64,000 nucleotides of DNA from CAVRQM01 sp963732775 (GTDB taxonomy: Bacteria; Pseudomonadota; Alphaproteobacteria; Acetobacterales; Acetobacteraceae). The position numbers and the translations under genes were made by a program. Positions 26,361-34,696 of the stretch are shown one piece after another (position 1 is the first letter of the stretch; each line of letters opens with the position of its first letter). The DNA is taken from the NCBI GenBank assembly GCA_963732775.1, contig CAVTAR010000001.1, positions 1,860,001 to 1,924,000 of the forward strand. The letters run 5' to 3'. A model generated the notes under the pieces. That model saw only the letters and a program-made list of their open reading frames with translations. It was not told the DNA's origin and ran no database searches.

Positions 26361-27251
26361 TCAGGCCGAGGGCTCCGGCTCCAGCAGCCCGACGCGGCCC
26401 ATGTCGGCAATGGTGCGGCCGGCTTCGTCGAAGCTCACCGCGTCGGCGTAGCGCATCCCCCAGCACACGTCGGCGCCGCGATAAGTCCGCATGTCGTGCA
26501 CCACCGCCGCGAGCTGCGGGTCACGCGCCTCCAGGCTGAAGAAGAACCGCGTGTCGTCGCGCGACAGCCGCTCGGAATCGTAGCCGAACAGCGGGCTGCG
26601 CTCGTCGATCACGTGCATGATGGTCCAGGTCAGCGGGAACATCGGGACGTGCCCGCGCAGCAGCTTCAGCTCGAACGTGCGGCGAAAGAACTGGCCCTCC
26701 GCCGAGCGTTCCGCCAGGAGGACATACAGCCGTGCGCTCGCCTCCACCAGGGCGCCGGCACGCGGGTTGCCGAAGCGCAGCATCAGGGTCGGCCGGCCGT
26801 TGTGCGGCGTCACCACGAGCTGGTCGGCATAGACGATCCGCGCCTGCGGCCGCGAGAACCGCACGAAGGTGAGTCCGGTCATGATCGCCATGAATGCCAT
26901 GCCGACGATCATCTCGGCCGCCGCCACGCTGTGACCGTACAGCGTCACCGGCGAGGCGACGCCGTAGCCGACCGCGGACATCGTCTCCATGCTGAAGAAG
27001 AACGCGCCGCTGACCGGCCCAGGCGTGAGATTGGCGATGCAGCCCGGCCGGATCGCGAACAGTAGCCCGAACAGCAGGTTGATGGCGAGGTCAGCGACCA
27101 CGAAGGCCAGGCCGAATTGCGGCCAGGTCATCGTGAGGGCCACGTGGTACGGGTCGCGCCAGTCGAACCGCGCAGCACCGCGCTTGGTCAGCTCGAAGGC
27201 GCCCATGCGCACCCGCATCTCGCCCTTGGCGCGAGGCGTTCGCCCGCTCAT
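26361..27251 (-). CDS. inward-rectifier potassium channel of the KirBac family
   Basis: A 296-residue channel. A slide helix (FDWRDPYHVALTM) leads into the first transmembrane helix (about 43-66). The pore helix and filter come next (FFFSMETMSAVGYG, filter residues 93-97), then the second helix (about 108-128). The rest is the cytoplasmic immunoglobulin-like domain (RPTLMLRFGNPRAG, LKLLRGHVPMFPLTWTIMHVID). The filter reads AVGYG rather than TVGYG, a mild and tolerated change. The ATG overlaps the stop of the upstream Smr gene by 4 bases. Confidence 0.92.
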   Translation of the reverse strand: MSGRTPRAKGEMRVRMGAFELTKRGAARFDWRDPYHVALTMTWPQFGLAFVVADLAINLLFGLLFAIRPGCIANLTPGPVSGAFFFSMETMSAVGYGVASPVTLYGHSVAAAEMIVGMAFMAIMTGLTFVRFSRPQARIVYADQLVVTPHNGRPTLMLRFGNPRAGALVEASARLYVLLAERSAEGQFFRRTFELKLLRGHVPMFPLTWTIMHVIDERSPLFGYDSERLSRDDTRFFFSLEARDPQLAAVVHDMRTYRGADVCWGMRYADAVSFDEAGRTIADMGRVGLLEPEPSA

Positions 27252-27859
27252 CGCACGCGCCGCAGCAGCAGGCGAACCGCGCCGGCATTGGCCGGGTGCG
27301 GATTCGACGCGGCCAGCACCAGCGGGCGCAGCGGCGGCAGGTTCAGCCACAGCGGCAGCTCGCGGCGGATCACGCCGCCCGTCTCGCCCGCGCCGCGGCC
27401 GGTGATCACCTCCACGCAGCGCACCCGGTCAGCATGGGCGCGATGCAGGAAGGTCTGCAGCGCGTGGAATGCGGCCTGCGCGGTCCGGCCGTGCAGGTCG
27501 AGCGTCCGCTCCGGCGCGAGCCGCCCGCCCTGCAGCCGCTTCCAGCTCGCCCGGTCGAGCCCGCCCGGCGCGTCGCCCACCCGCAGCGCCGGCACGGGTG
27601 TGGCTGCGGCGCGCGCCGGCGCCGATAGCGGCGGCAGCGTGACGGGGCCGGCATCGGCAGCAGGTGGCGCCGGCGCGGGCGGCGCGGGGAGGTCGGGCAG
27701 CGCGCGTCCGGGCAGCAGGCGGATGTGACGCGCGAACGCCGCCCAGTCGGCGCGCTCGGCGTCGCTGAGCCCGAGCCGAGCACGCGACGGCCGCGCCGCG
27801 GCGGCAAGGCGGCCCGGCACGGAGCGGTTTGCGTGGGGATGGCGTGAGTTGGCGCGCAC
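27248..27859 (-). CDS. Smr-domain protein
   Basis: A 203-residue protein with a long Ala/Pro-rich N-terminal linker and a C-terminal Smr (small MutS-related) domain. The motifs LDLHGRTAQAAFHALQTF and the nuclease-type VITGRGAGETGGVIRREL are intact. Smr domains bind or nick nucleic acid; in this single-domain class the role is unclear, with ribosome rescue or mRNA cleavage shown for some relatives. It is coupled to the potassium channel gene downstream, but no functional link is known. Confidence 0.88.
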   Translation of the reverse strand: MRANSRHPHANRSVPGRLAAAARPSRARLGLSDAERADWAAFARHIRLLPGRALPDLPAPPAPAPPAADAGPVTLPPLSAPARAAATPVPALRVGDAPGGLDRASWKRLQGGRLAPERTLDLHGRTAQAAFHALQTFLHRAHADRVRCVEVITGRGAGETGGVIRRELPLWLNLPPLRPLVLAASNPHPANAGAVRLLLRRVR

Positions 27860-27888
27860 GCCATCCCTTCTGGCAAACCCGTCCCGGT

Positions 27889-27924
27889 GCCGTCTATGCC
27901 CCTTATGACGGGGGCATCGACGGC
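27889..27924. repeat. inverted repeat, possible factor-independent or Rho-assisted terminator
   Basis: A 14-base arm and its partner form a stem with one mismatch: GCCGTC-T-ATGCCCC, an 8-base loop, then GGGGCAT-C-GACGGC. It lies just past the stop of the small exported protein gene on the minus strand and ahead of the Smr gene. No T-run follows on either side, so a classical intrinsic terminator is not certain; it could instead stabilise an mRNA end. Confidence 0.5.
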
Positions 27925-27934
27925 GTTGGTCGGC

Positions 27935-28246
27935 TCAGTGCTGCAGCTCGTCGGTCATCATGGCGCCGCCCGTGGTCTTGAAGTCCTGCAGGATGAACAC
28001 CTGCCCGTCGACCGTCATCACGATGGTGCCCGGCGCCAGCTTCTTGGCGTGCTTCATCATCTCGGCGAGCTTGGCCGGATCGTTGAAGTTGTCCATCTCC
28101 ATCAGCGTGCCGGCGTTGTCGTAGAACTGTACCCGCCGTTGCGGGGCGTCGCCGGGGCCGGCCCAGGCGGGTGCCGCGGCAAGGCTGGCCATGACGCTGG
28201 CCACGACGGCGGCCAGGACGGCGGGGCGGCAGAGCAGATTCTTCAT
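27935..28246 (-). CDS. small exported protein of unknown function
   Basis: A 103-residue protein with a clear signal peptide (MKNLLCRPAVLAAVVASVMA, cleavage near residue 29 after PAWA). The mature 74 residues are acidic and mixed helix/strand, with RRVQFYDNAGTLMEMDNF and MVMTVDGQVFILQDF, which resembles a tiny beta-sheet lipocalin-like or PepSY-like fold only loosely. It has Met and His residues (MMKHAKK, MMTDELQH) but no clear metal site. A CAGGAG ribosome site precedes the ATG. It is divergent from zur and is followed by an inverted repeat. Not recognised. Confidence 0.65.
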   Translation of the reverse strand: MKNLLCRPAVLAAVVASVMASLAAAPAWAGPGDAPQRRVQFYDNAGTLMEMDNFNDPAKLAEMMKHAKKLAPGTIVMTVDGQVFILQDFKTTGGAMMTDELQH

Positions 28247-28424
28247 GGCGTGGCTCCTGTGGATGTTGCTACGGTGGGTTCCGCGATTGGAGTTTCGTCG
28301 CGTTCGCCCTCGCCGTTACGGGGTGCGTCACTCATTATTTTCGGGTAATAGAGTAACCTCTGCCGCCTGTCGATGCAGGCCCGGCCGGTTGGCGCGCCCG
28401 ACCCCGCGACCCATGTAGGCGGGT

Positions 28425-28877
28425 GTGGACGCGGACCTCGAGATCCGGCTCGGCCTGGCCGAGGCAGCATGCGCCGCACGGGGCGCGCGGCTCACCGCGC
28501 TGCGCCGCTCGGTGCTGGAGCTGCTGCTGCGCGCGGCAGCGCCGGTCGGCGCCTACGAACTGCTGGCGCGGCTGCGCGACACCCGTGCCGGCGCGGCGCC
28601 GCCGTCGGTCTACCGGGCGCTCGACTTCCTGATCGAGCAGGGGCTGGTGCACCGCGTCGAGCGGCTTGGCGCGTTCGTGAGCTGCGTCGAGCCGGGCCAC
28701 CACCACCTGCCGGTCCACTTCCTGATCTGCAACGATTGCGGCGCGGTGCGAGAGCTGGAGGACGTGGCCATCGAGACCTCGCTGTTCGTCGCCGCGCGCC
28801 GCGAGGGCTTCGTACCGCTGCGCGCCACGGTGGAGATCGAGGGCCGCTGCGGCCCGTGCAGCGCGAAGGCGGCATAG
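28425..28877 (+). CDS. zur: Fur-family regulator, zinc uptake repressor Zur
   Basis: A 150-residue winged-helix repressor. The recognition helix region is SVYRALDFLIEQGLVHRVE. The dimer domain has the His cluster GHHHLPVHFLICNDC and two structural zinc pairs, Cys102/Cys105 and Cys142/Cys145, as in Zur. It should repress znuABC when zinc is sufficient. It faces the znu operon tail to tail, and a Zur-box-like sequence lies before znuA. The GTG start reads MDADLEIRLG and follows an AGGCGG. A poor palindrome near 28344-28358 may mark self-regulation but is not convincing. Confidence 0.88.
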   Translation: MDADLEIRLGLAEAACAARGARLTALRRSVLELLLRAAAPVGAYELLARLRDTRAGAAPPSVYRALDFLIEQGLVHRVERLGAFVSCVEPGHHHLPVHFLICNDCGAVRELEDVAIETSLFVAARREGFVPLRATVEIEGRCGPCSAKAA

Positions 28878-28897
28878 CGGGCTGACGACACCTCGCG

Positions 28898-29680
28898 TCA
28901 CCGGCGCGCCAGCACCGCCACGGCATAGATGCTCCCGCTCAGCGCCGATATCCAGAAACTGCTCGGCCAATCGGTGTAGTAGGCGGCCGTGATCCCGGCC
29001 CACGCCTCGATCAGCGCGAGCGCCACCGACAGCCCGAGCCCGCCCCAGAACCCGCGCACCAGTCGTTGCGCCGCCGCCGCCGGGCCGACCAGCAGCGTGA
29101 ATACCAGCAGCACGCCCACCACCTGCGTGCAGGCCGCCGTCGCCAGCGCCACGGTGGCCAGGAACAGCGTGGACACCAGCCGCACTCGCACGCCGCGCGC
29201 CTCGGCCATCTCCGGCTGCAGCGTCGCGAACAGCAGCGGCCGCGCGATCACCGCGAGAGTCGCGAGGCACGCGGCCCCCAGCAGCGCCAGGTCGCGCAGC
29301 AGCGCCCCGTCCACCCCCAGCACGTTGCCAAACAGCAACGCATTGACTTGCGTGGCATAGGCCGTGAAGAAGTGCAGGAACAGCAGGCCGAGCCCGAGTG
29401 CCGACGCCAGCACCATGCCGATCGCCACGTCGCTCTGCAGGGCGTCGGTGCCGAGCCAGCCCATCGCCGCCCCGGCCGCCAGCGTCATCCACACGAGGCC
29501 CCAGAGCGGCGCGACCCCGACCAGCAGCGCCCCGGTCGCCCCGGTGAAGCCGACATGCGACAGCGCGTGGCCGGCGAAGCTCTGCTGGCGCAGCACCAGG
29601 AAGTAGCCGCAGCAGCCGGCGACCACGGCGACGATCGCGGCGGCCGCGAACGCCGCGCGCATGAAATCATAGCCAAGCAT
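28898..29680 (-). CDS. znuB: zinc ABC transporter permease
   Basis: A 260-residue membrane protein with about seven to eight helices of the ABC-3 metal-transporter family. Markers include VLRQQSFAGHALSHVGFTGA near the N-terminus and TQVVGVLLVFTLLVGPAAAAQRL in the second half, both characteristic of ZnuB. Its start lies inside the end of znuC (14-base overlap), and it ends the znuA-znuC-znuB operon. Confidence 0.92.
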   Translation of the reverse strand: MLGYDFMRAAFAAAAIVAVVAGCCGYFLVLRQQSFAGHALSHVGFTGATGALLVGVAPLWGLVWMTLAAGAAMGWLGTDALQSDVAIGMVLASALGLGLLFLHFFTAYATQVNALLFGNVLGVDGALLRDLALLGAACLATLAVIARPLLFATLQPEMAEARGVRVRLVSTLFLATVALATAACTQVVGVLLVFTLLVGPAAAAQRLVRGFWGGLGLSVALALIEAWAGITAAYYTDWPSSFWISALSGSIYAVAVLARR

Positions 29681-30476
29681 GGTCGTGGCAGCCGTCCGCG
29701 ACGGACACCCCCTTCCCCGGCACGATCAGCAGCCGCCCGCCGGCGCGCACCACCTCCACCGGGCCGCCGTACAGCCGCGACAGGGTGTCGCTGGTGATCA
29801 CGTCGTCCACGTCGCCGATCGCGGCCTGGCCGCCGCCCAGGAACAGCACCCGGTCGATCGCCCCCAGCAACGGGCTCAGCTCGTGAGCACTCAGCAGCAC
29901 CGTCGCCCCCAGCTCGCGCTGTACCCGCCGCGCCAGCGCCACCGTCGCCGCCTGCGCCGGCGGATCGAGGCTCATCAGCGGCTCGTCGAGCAGCAACAGG
30001 CGCGGCCGGCCGAGCAGCGCCTGCGCCAGCAGCAGCCGCTGCCGCTGCCCGCCCGACAGCTCGCCCAGCGGCCGGCGGGCCAGCGCGCGGGCGTCGACGA
30101 GGTCGAGCGCCCGGTCCACCTCGGCCCGGACGGCGGCGCCGCGCGACGGCAGCCCCCAGCGGTGGCCGCCGGCGCCGCTCGCCACCACGTCCCAGCCGCG
30201 CAGCCGCGCCGCCGCCCCGCTGCGGCTCTGCGGCAGGTAGCCGATGCGGGCATCGCCGTGGCGGGGCGGCGCGCCGAACACGGCGATGCTGCCCGAGGCC
30301 GGCGCAACCAGGCCCAGGAGGGCGCGGAACAAGGTGGTCTTGCCGGCGCCGTTCGGCCCCAGCACGCCCAGGAACTCGCCGTCGCGCACCGCCAGGCTCG
30401 CGCCGTCCAGCACGACCCGCCCGCCCAGCGCGACGCGGGCGCGATCGAGCTCGACGGCTGGCGGGCGCCCGCTCAG
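29667..30476 (-). CDS. znuC: zinc ABC transporter ATP-binding protein, probable CTG start
   Basis: A 269-residue ATPase with Walker A GPNGAGKTTL, signature LSGGQRQRLLLAQALL and Walker B LLLLDEPLMSLDP, matching metal-importer ATPases. The coding frame upstream of these motifs has no ATG, GTG or TTG near the expected N-terminus. The best start is CTG at 30476, which overlaps the znuA stop as CTGA. The next alternative, a GTG, would remove over 20 residues including the first strand. The start is therefore inferred; the product is secure. Confidence 0.85.
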   Translation of the reverse strand: MSGRPPAVELDRARVALGGRVVLDGASLAVRDGEFLGVLGPNGAGKTTLFRALLGLVAPASGSIAVFGAPPRHGDARIGYLPQSRSGAAARLRGWDVVASGAGGHRWGLPSRGAAVRAEVDRALDLVDARALARRPLGELSGGQRQRLLLAQALLGRPRLLLLDEPLMSLDPPAQAATVALARRVQRELGATVLLSAHELSPLLGAIDRVLFLGGGQAAIGDVDDVITSDTLSRLYGGPVEVVRAGGRLLIVPGKGVSVADGCHDHAWL

Positions 30477-31339
30477 GAGGCGGGGGCGGCCAGCGCCCGG
30501 TCCAGCAGGCTGAGCTGGCGCAGCATCCACTCCTGGTAGCTGGTGCCCGCCGGCTCCGTCTCGCTCACGCCCACGATGGGCAAGCCGGATCGCCGGGCGA
30601 GGCCGAGCAGCCGTTGTGCCGCCTGGTCGGTCGCCTGGGTGTTGTACAGCAGTGCCCGCACCCGATGCTGGCTGAGGTCGGCCTCCATGGCGGCGATGTC
30701 CGACGCGCTCGGCTCGGTGCCGTTCATCACCGCGCGCTGGAACCGTTCGTTGCGCATGCCGAGCCCCAGGGCGCTCGCCATGAGGCCGAACACCGGCTCG
30801 GTCGCCGTGACCGGCGTGCCGGCGTATCTCGACCGCATCGCCGCGACCTTGGCGTCCAGCGGCCCGAGTGCCGCGAGGAACGCGGCCAGCCGCCTCGCGT
30901 GGTCGTCGGCCCGGGAGGGATCGGCACGGTCGAGCGCCACGGTCAGCGCGCGCGCGAACGCGGGCATGGTCGGCGGGTCGTACCACAGATGCGGATTGTC
31001 GCCCGGCCGGCGCGCGACCAGGTCGGCGACGGTGATCGCCACCCGGCCCGGCGCCGCGTGCGCCGCCAGCAGCTTGTTCATCCAAGGGTCGTAGCCCGCC
31101 CCGTTGGCCACCGTGATGCCAGCCCCGGCCAGGTCACGCGCCACCGAGGCGCTCGCCTCGAACAAGTGCGGGTCATCGTCGGGATTGCTCAGTACGCTGC
31201 TGACCTGCGCCCCAGGCCCGGCGAGCTGGCGCGCCACTTCGCCATAAAAGTTCTCCGCCGCGACGATCCGTACCTGCGCCAAAGCCACAGGCGCGCCGGC
31301 CAGCCATGCCGCGATCCCGAACCATCGACCGATCCACAC
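30473..31339 (-). CDS. znuA: zinc ABC transporter substrate-binding protein
   Basis: A 288-residue periplasmic metal-binding protein of cluster A-I with a short signal peptide (about 22 residues, AGAPVALAQ). The metal ligands appear in DDDPHLFEAS and GDNPHLWYDPP, with a further conserved block NTQATDQAAQ and SETEPAG. The His/Asp-rich loop found in many ZnuA proteins is absent. The start is a GTG with an AGGGGGA site; it lies just after the Zur-box-like operator. It heads the operon znuA-znuC-znuB. Confidence 0.88.
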   Translation of the reverse strand: MWIGRWFGIAAWLAGAPVALAQVRIVAAENFYGEVARQLAGPGAQVSSVLSNPDDDPHLFEASASVARDLAGAGITVANGAGYDPWMNKLLAAHAAPGRVAITVADLVARRPGDNPHLWYDPPTMPAFARALTVALDRADPSRADDHARRLAAFLAALGPLDAKVAAMRSRYAGTPVTATEPVFGLMASALGLGMRNERFQRAVMNGTEPSASDIAAMEADLSQHRVRALLYNTQATDQAAQRLLGLARRSGLPIVGVSETEPAGTSYQEWMLRQLSLLDRALAAPAS

Positions 31340-31364
31340 GGGCGCTTCCCCCTCGAACTCAGGA

Positions 31365-31383
31365 ATTGGTATGGTATAACATT
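31365..31383 (-). promoter_or_regulatory. Zur-box-like operator before znuA
   Basis: On the minus strand the sequence is AATGTTATA-C-CATACCAAT. One half is a perfect match to the Zur half-site AATGTTATA and the other agrees at 6 of 9 positions with its mirror image, with the standard single central base. It lies 26-44 bases before the znuA GTG and overlaps a possible -10 (TATACC), so Zur bound here would block transcription. The cognate regulator gene is 3 kb away in the same locus. Confidence 0.7.
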
Positions 31384-31396
31384 CCACCTGGTCCAG

Positions 31397-32632
31397 TCAC
31401 CGCGTCGTGACCCCTGGGGCGACGTCCGGAGCGGCGCGCGGCAGCAGCACGTAGTCGGCGCCGGGAGCCTGCATCAGCCCCGCCCGCGCCTCGGCGTCCG
31501 CCCCCCAGCCCCAGAACACGTCGGCCCGCACCGGGCCGCGGATCGCGCCGCCGGTGTCCTGCGCCTGCATCAGCCGGCGGAACGGCGTGCGGGTCAGCGG
31601 GTCGGTGGTGGCGACGAACACCGGCGCCCCCAGCGGCAGGAACTTGCGGTCCACCGCGATCGACCGGCTGGGCGTGAGGGCGGCCCCGAGCGCCCCCGGC
31701 GGCCCCTCGTCTGGCCCGAGATCGCCCAGCTCGCGGAAGAAGACGAAGGACGGATTGGCGTCCATCACCGACGCGGCCTGGTCGGGGTGGGACACGAGCC
31801 AGGCGCGGATCGACTGCATCGTGACCTTCCCGCGCGGGATCTCGCCCCGGTCAAGCAGCACGCGGCCGATCGCGACGTAGCGGCGGCCGTTCTGCCCGTC
31901 ATAGGAGACGCGCACCTCGTGCCCGTCCGGCAGGCGGACGCGGCCGGAGCCCTGAATCTGGAGCACGAAGGCGTCGATCGGGTCGGCCAGCCAGAGCTTC
32001 TCCAGCCGCCGCCCGCGCAACGCACCGGCCTCGATCGCCGCGCGGTCGTAGTACGGCACCAGCGTGCCGCCGGCGATCCGCCCGGTGACGTGGAGGCCGG
32101 CCAGGGCGTCGTCGAACTGGCCGAGGTCGACCTCGACCAAGTCGGGCGGCAGGCCCAGCAGCGGCGTCTGGAAACCCGGCCCGGGCACGCGGCTGCCGGC
32201 GACCTGCGGCTCGTAGTAGCCGGTGAACAGCCCGGTCGTCCCGGCGCTCGCCTCGGCCATCTGCCAGGGCTCGAACCAGTGCTCCCAGAACGCTCGCGCG
32301 GCCGCGGTGTCGCCGGCTGGCAGCGCCCTCGCCGCGTTGCAGGCCGGGCGCCACGAAGCCGCCGTGCCGCCCCGCGCCGCCGTCTCGCCGGTGCCGCCCA
32401 GCGCCCGGTCAGGGGTTTGCGCCAGCCGCGCGCAAGTGGCGAGGAATGGTGGCACGGCCTGCGCCACGTCGTCGGCCGCCCAGCCCGGCATCTGCGCGAA
32501 TGTCGCCGGCAGCAGCCGCAGCGTCTCGGCAGCGGGCGGCGTGGCCGGTGGCGGCGGCCCGTGGGCACAGCTGGCGACGAGGGCGGCGAGCACGGGCGCC
32601 AGCCGCGCCCACGCCGGCCACCCGCGCCGCAT
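31397..32632 (-). CDS. mltA: membrane-bound lytic murein transglycosylase A
   Basis: A 411-residue lipoprotein that cleaves peptidoglycan glycan strands. A lipobox (VASC) follows the signal peptide near residue 22. The 3D-domain motifs are intact: LFTGYYEPQVAGSR, then near the end QDTGGAIRGPVRADVFWGWG, which carries the catalytic Asp. It starts one base inside the stop of the Tim44-domain gene (TGATG). This tim44-mltA pairing is common in alphaproteobacteria. Confidence 0.92.
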   Translation of the reverse strand: MRRGWPAWARLAPVLAALVASCAHGPPPPATPPAAETLRLLPATFAQMPGWAADDVAQAVPPFLATCARLAQTPDRALGGTGETAARGGTAASWRPACNAARALPAGDTAAARAFWEHWFEPWQMAEASAGTTGLFTGYYEPQVAGSRVPGPGFQTPLLGLPPDLVEVDLGQFDDALAGLHVTGRIAGGTLVPYYDRAAIEAGALRGRRLEKLWLADPIDAFVLQIQGSGRVRLPDGHEVRVSYDGQNGRRYVAIGRVLLDRGEIPRGKVTMQSIRAWLVSHPDQAASVMDANPSFVFFRELGDLGPDEGPPGALGAALTPSRSIAVDRKFLPLGAPVFVATTDPLTRTPFRRLMQAQDTGGAIRGPVRADVFWGWGADAEARAGLMQAPGADYVLLPRAAPDVAPGVTTR

Positions 32633-33288
32633 CAGGCGGTGCGCACCAGCCGCCAGGCCGGGTCGGCCTGCGCCAGGTCGCGCTGGAAGGTCCAGCAATC
32701 CACGGTCTCCGTCACCGCCTCGGAGCCGGAGACGTGGCCGCCGGCGCGGTCGGTTACGAGGCTCACCTGGTCGGAGACGAAGCGCACCGTGATCTCGGCC
32801 AGCGTGCCCATCAGCCCGGCCTGGTCGATCGTCGCCGCCGGGATGGCGCGCACCTCGGTCCGCAGCACCTCGCCGCTTTCCTCGCGCGCCGCGATTGCCG
32901 CCTCGAAGGCGCGGTACGTGTCGTCGCCCAGCAGCGGGCGCAGCGTGGTGCGCTCGCCGGCGGCGAACGCCGTCAGGATCATGCGGAACGCCGCCTCGGC
33001 GCCGTCGAGGAAGCGGGCGGGTGCGAAATTCCGGTCCACGCGCTCCATGCGGCCCAGCGCCTGGCCGGGCGGCGAGGCCGGGTCGGGGAGCGCGCGCGCC
33101 ACCGGCTCGGCCACCGGCTCGGCCACCGCGTCGATCACCGGGGCGGCCATCGGCCCGGCGGCGCGCGGACGGGGACCGCTCGGGCGCTCGTAGCCGGTGC
33201 GCCGGCCCAGGATGCCGCGCAACCGCAGCACCAGGAAGGCGGCGATCATCCCGAACAGGATCAGCTCGAACGTCGACCCGGACTCCAT
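32632..33288 (-). CDS. Tim44/TimA-type membrane protein
   Basis: A 218-residue protein with one N-terminal membrane helix (LILFGMIAAFLVLRLRGIL), a Pro/Ala-rich linker and a C-terminal Tim44 domain (FLDGAEAAFRMILTAFAAGE, LRPLLGDDTYRAFEAAI). Bacterial members are inner-membrane proteins of unclear role, related to the mitochondrial import motor subunit. It is coupled to mltA. The ATG at 33288 begins MESGSTFELI, a typical start for the family. Confidence 0.88.
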   Translation of the reverse strand: MESGSTFELILFGMIAAFLVLRLRGILGRRTGYERPSGPRPRAAGPMAAPVIDAVAEPVAEPVARALPDPASPPGQALGRMERVDRNFAPARFLDGAEAAFRMILTAFAAGERTTLRPLLGDDTYRAFEAAIAAREESGEVLRTEVRAIPAATIDQAGLMGTLAEITVRFVSDQVSLVTDRAGGHVSGSEAVTETVDCWTFQRDLAQADPAWRLVRTA

Positions 33289-33390
33289 GCGTGCATCCCC
33301 AGCCTGCCGCGCAGACATAGGCGGCGGGGCGGGACGGCACAACGCGCCCGCCGATTTGCCGCCCGCCCGCGCGCCCGGTATGGCGCGCGC

Positions 33391-33945
33391 ATGATCCTGC
33401 TCCGCCACGGCCAGAGCGCCTGGAACGCCGCCTTCACCGCCACGCGACGCGACCCCGGCCTGCCCGATCCGGGCCTGACGCCGCTCGGCCAGCGCCAGGC
33501 GGAGGCTGCCGCCCTCGCCCTGGCCGACGAGGGCGTCGAGCACATCATCGCCTCGCCCTACACCCGCACCCTGCAGACCGCCCGGCCGCTGGCCCGCCTG
33601 CTCGGGCTGCCGGTGCTGGTGAACCCGGTGGTGCGCGAGCGCTACGCCTTCTCGTGCGACATCGGCTCGCCGCGCCGGGCGCTGGCGGCGGCCTGGCCGG
33701 ACCTCGATTTCGCTCATCTCGACGAGGTGTGGTGGCCGGCGATCGAGGAACCGGCGGACTCCGTCTACGGCCGCGCCGCGCTGTTCCGCGCCGAGATGGC
33801 CGCCCTGCCGCACTGGTCGCGCACCGTGGTGGTGAGCCACTGGGGCTTCGTGCTGGGGCTCACCGGGGTGAGCCTGGAGAACGGCGAGTGGCTGCGCGCG
33901 GACCCGACGGCGGCGGCGCCGCGCGAGGTGGTTTGGGGGAGGTGA
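33391..33945 (+). CDS. histidine phosphatase (phosphoglycerate mutase family)
   Basis: A 184-residue enzyme with the phosphohistidine motif LLRHGQSAWN at its very N-terminus, TPLGQRQAEAAA, ASPYTRTLQTARPLA and the second catalytic His in VVVSHWGFVLGLTG. It is too short for a glycolytic mutase; the substrate is not known. It stands alone after the divergent Tim44 gene. Confidence 0.88.
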   Translation: MILLRHGQSAWNAAFTATRRDPGLPDPGLTPLGQRQAEAAALALADEGVEHIIASPYTRTLQTARPLARLLGLPVLVNPVVRERYAFSCDIGSPRRALAAAWPDLDFAHLDEVWWPAIEEPADSVYGRAALFRAEMAALPHWSRTVVVSHWGFVLGLTGVSLENGEWLRADPTAAAPREVVWGR

Positions 33946-34096
33946 GGGTTTTCGGTGGCAGATTTTTGGGACACGAGGGCCGCGGGTGGCGAGAGGTCTC
34001 TAGAGTTGGGTCGCTGACCGAAAGCAAGATTTTCGGAAACGCCAAAGGTAGAGCCGTAACGAAATGGTAGCGTTCCCGCTGCATGGTACCCAGGGG

Positions 34097-34567
34097 TCAT
34101 TTTCCACGATGCCCCTTATGGGGCGGCAGGTGGATGCTCGACGCGAATGACACGGCCGCGTTTGCGGCGGATACGGCCAAGCGGATCGAGCACTTTGATT
34201 CGTCGGCCGGAGATCCCACATATTCATCAACGACGTAACGGCCCTCAGTATTTTCAACCGTGAGGGTAAATCTCCCGTCAGCGAAAAACCGTGCGCGCAG
34301 CTGCCTAAACATAGCACCGGAAAACCCATGTCTCAGACATAACATGGGCAATGCCCCGGTATACAAAAGGAACGCCCGTTGCAGGTGGGCAGAGGCGGGG
34401 CTGCCCGATTACGTTCCAGTAAGGAAATCCACCTCGATGAAGCCTTCCGAACTTCGGCGTACTTCCTCAAGAAGCTGCATGGGATAGTAGCCGAAGAGAG
34501 AGCCGTTCCCGTCGGCAAGCGAGTCCGCAATGTTGTGTCCAACGGCACGGAGTTGATCGAACTTCAT
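34097..34567 (-). pseudogene. hypothetical protein gene interrupted by an in-frame TAA
   Basis: From the ATG at 34567 the frame gives MKFDQLRAVGHNIADSLADG through EGFIEVDFLTGT, then a TAA at 34411-34409. It then continues in the same frame as SGSPASAHLQRAFLLYTGAL through FFADGRFTLTVENTEGR and VVDEYVGSPADE. The two parts read as one 157-codon protein, of a type I remember as uncharacterised in Acetobacteraceae (not verified). Base composition here is clearly lower in GC than in the neighbours. A nonsense mutation, base error or decayed gene could explain it; TAA excludes selenocysteine. Confidence 0.6.
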
Positions 34568-34696
34568 GGTGCGGAGCTTATCACAACCGGGACCGCCGCC
34601 TCCATAGCCGCGCGACCGCCGCCCGGGCGATCCGCCCGCCGCTTCCGCCCCGCGCCCCGCCATGCTACCGCGCCCGGCGAACCCGGAGAACCGCCC

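Noticed and set aside
28344..28358. GGTAATAGAGTAACC as a second Zur box before zur
   Set aside because: Only about 9 of 14 positions fit the Zur half-sites and the symmetry is poor.
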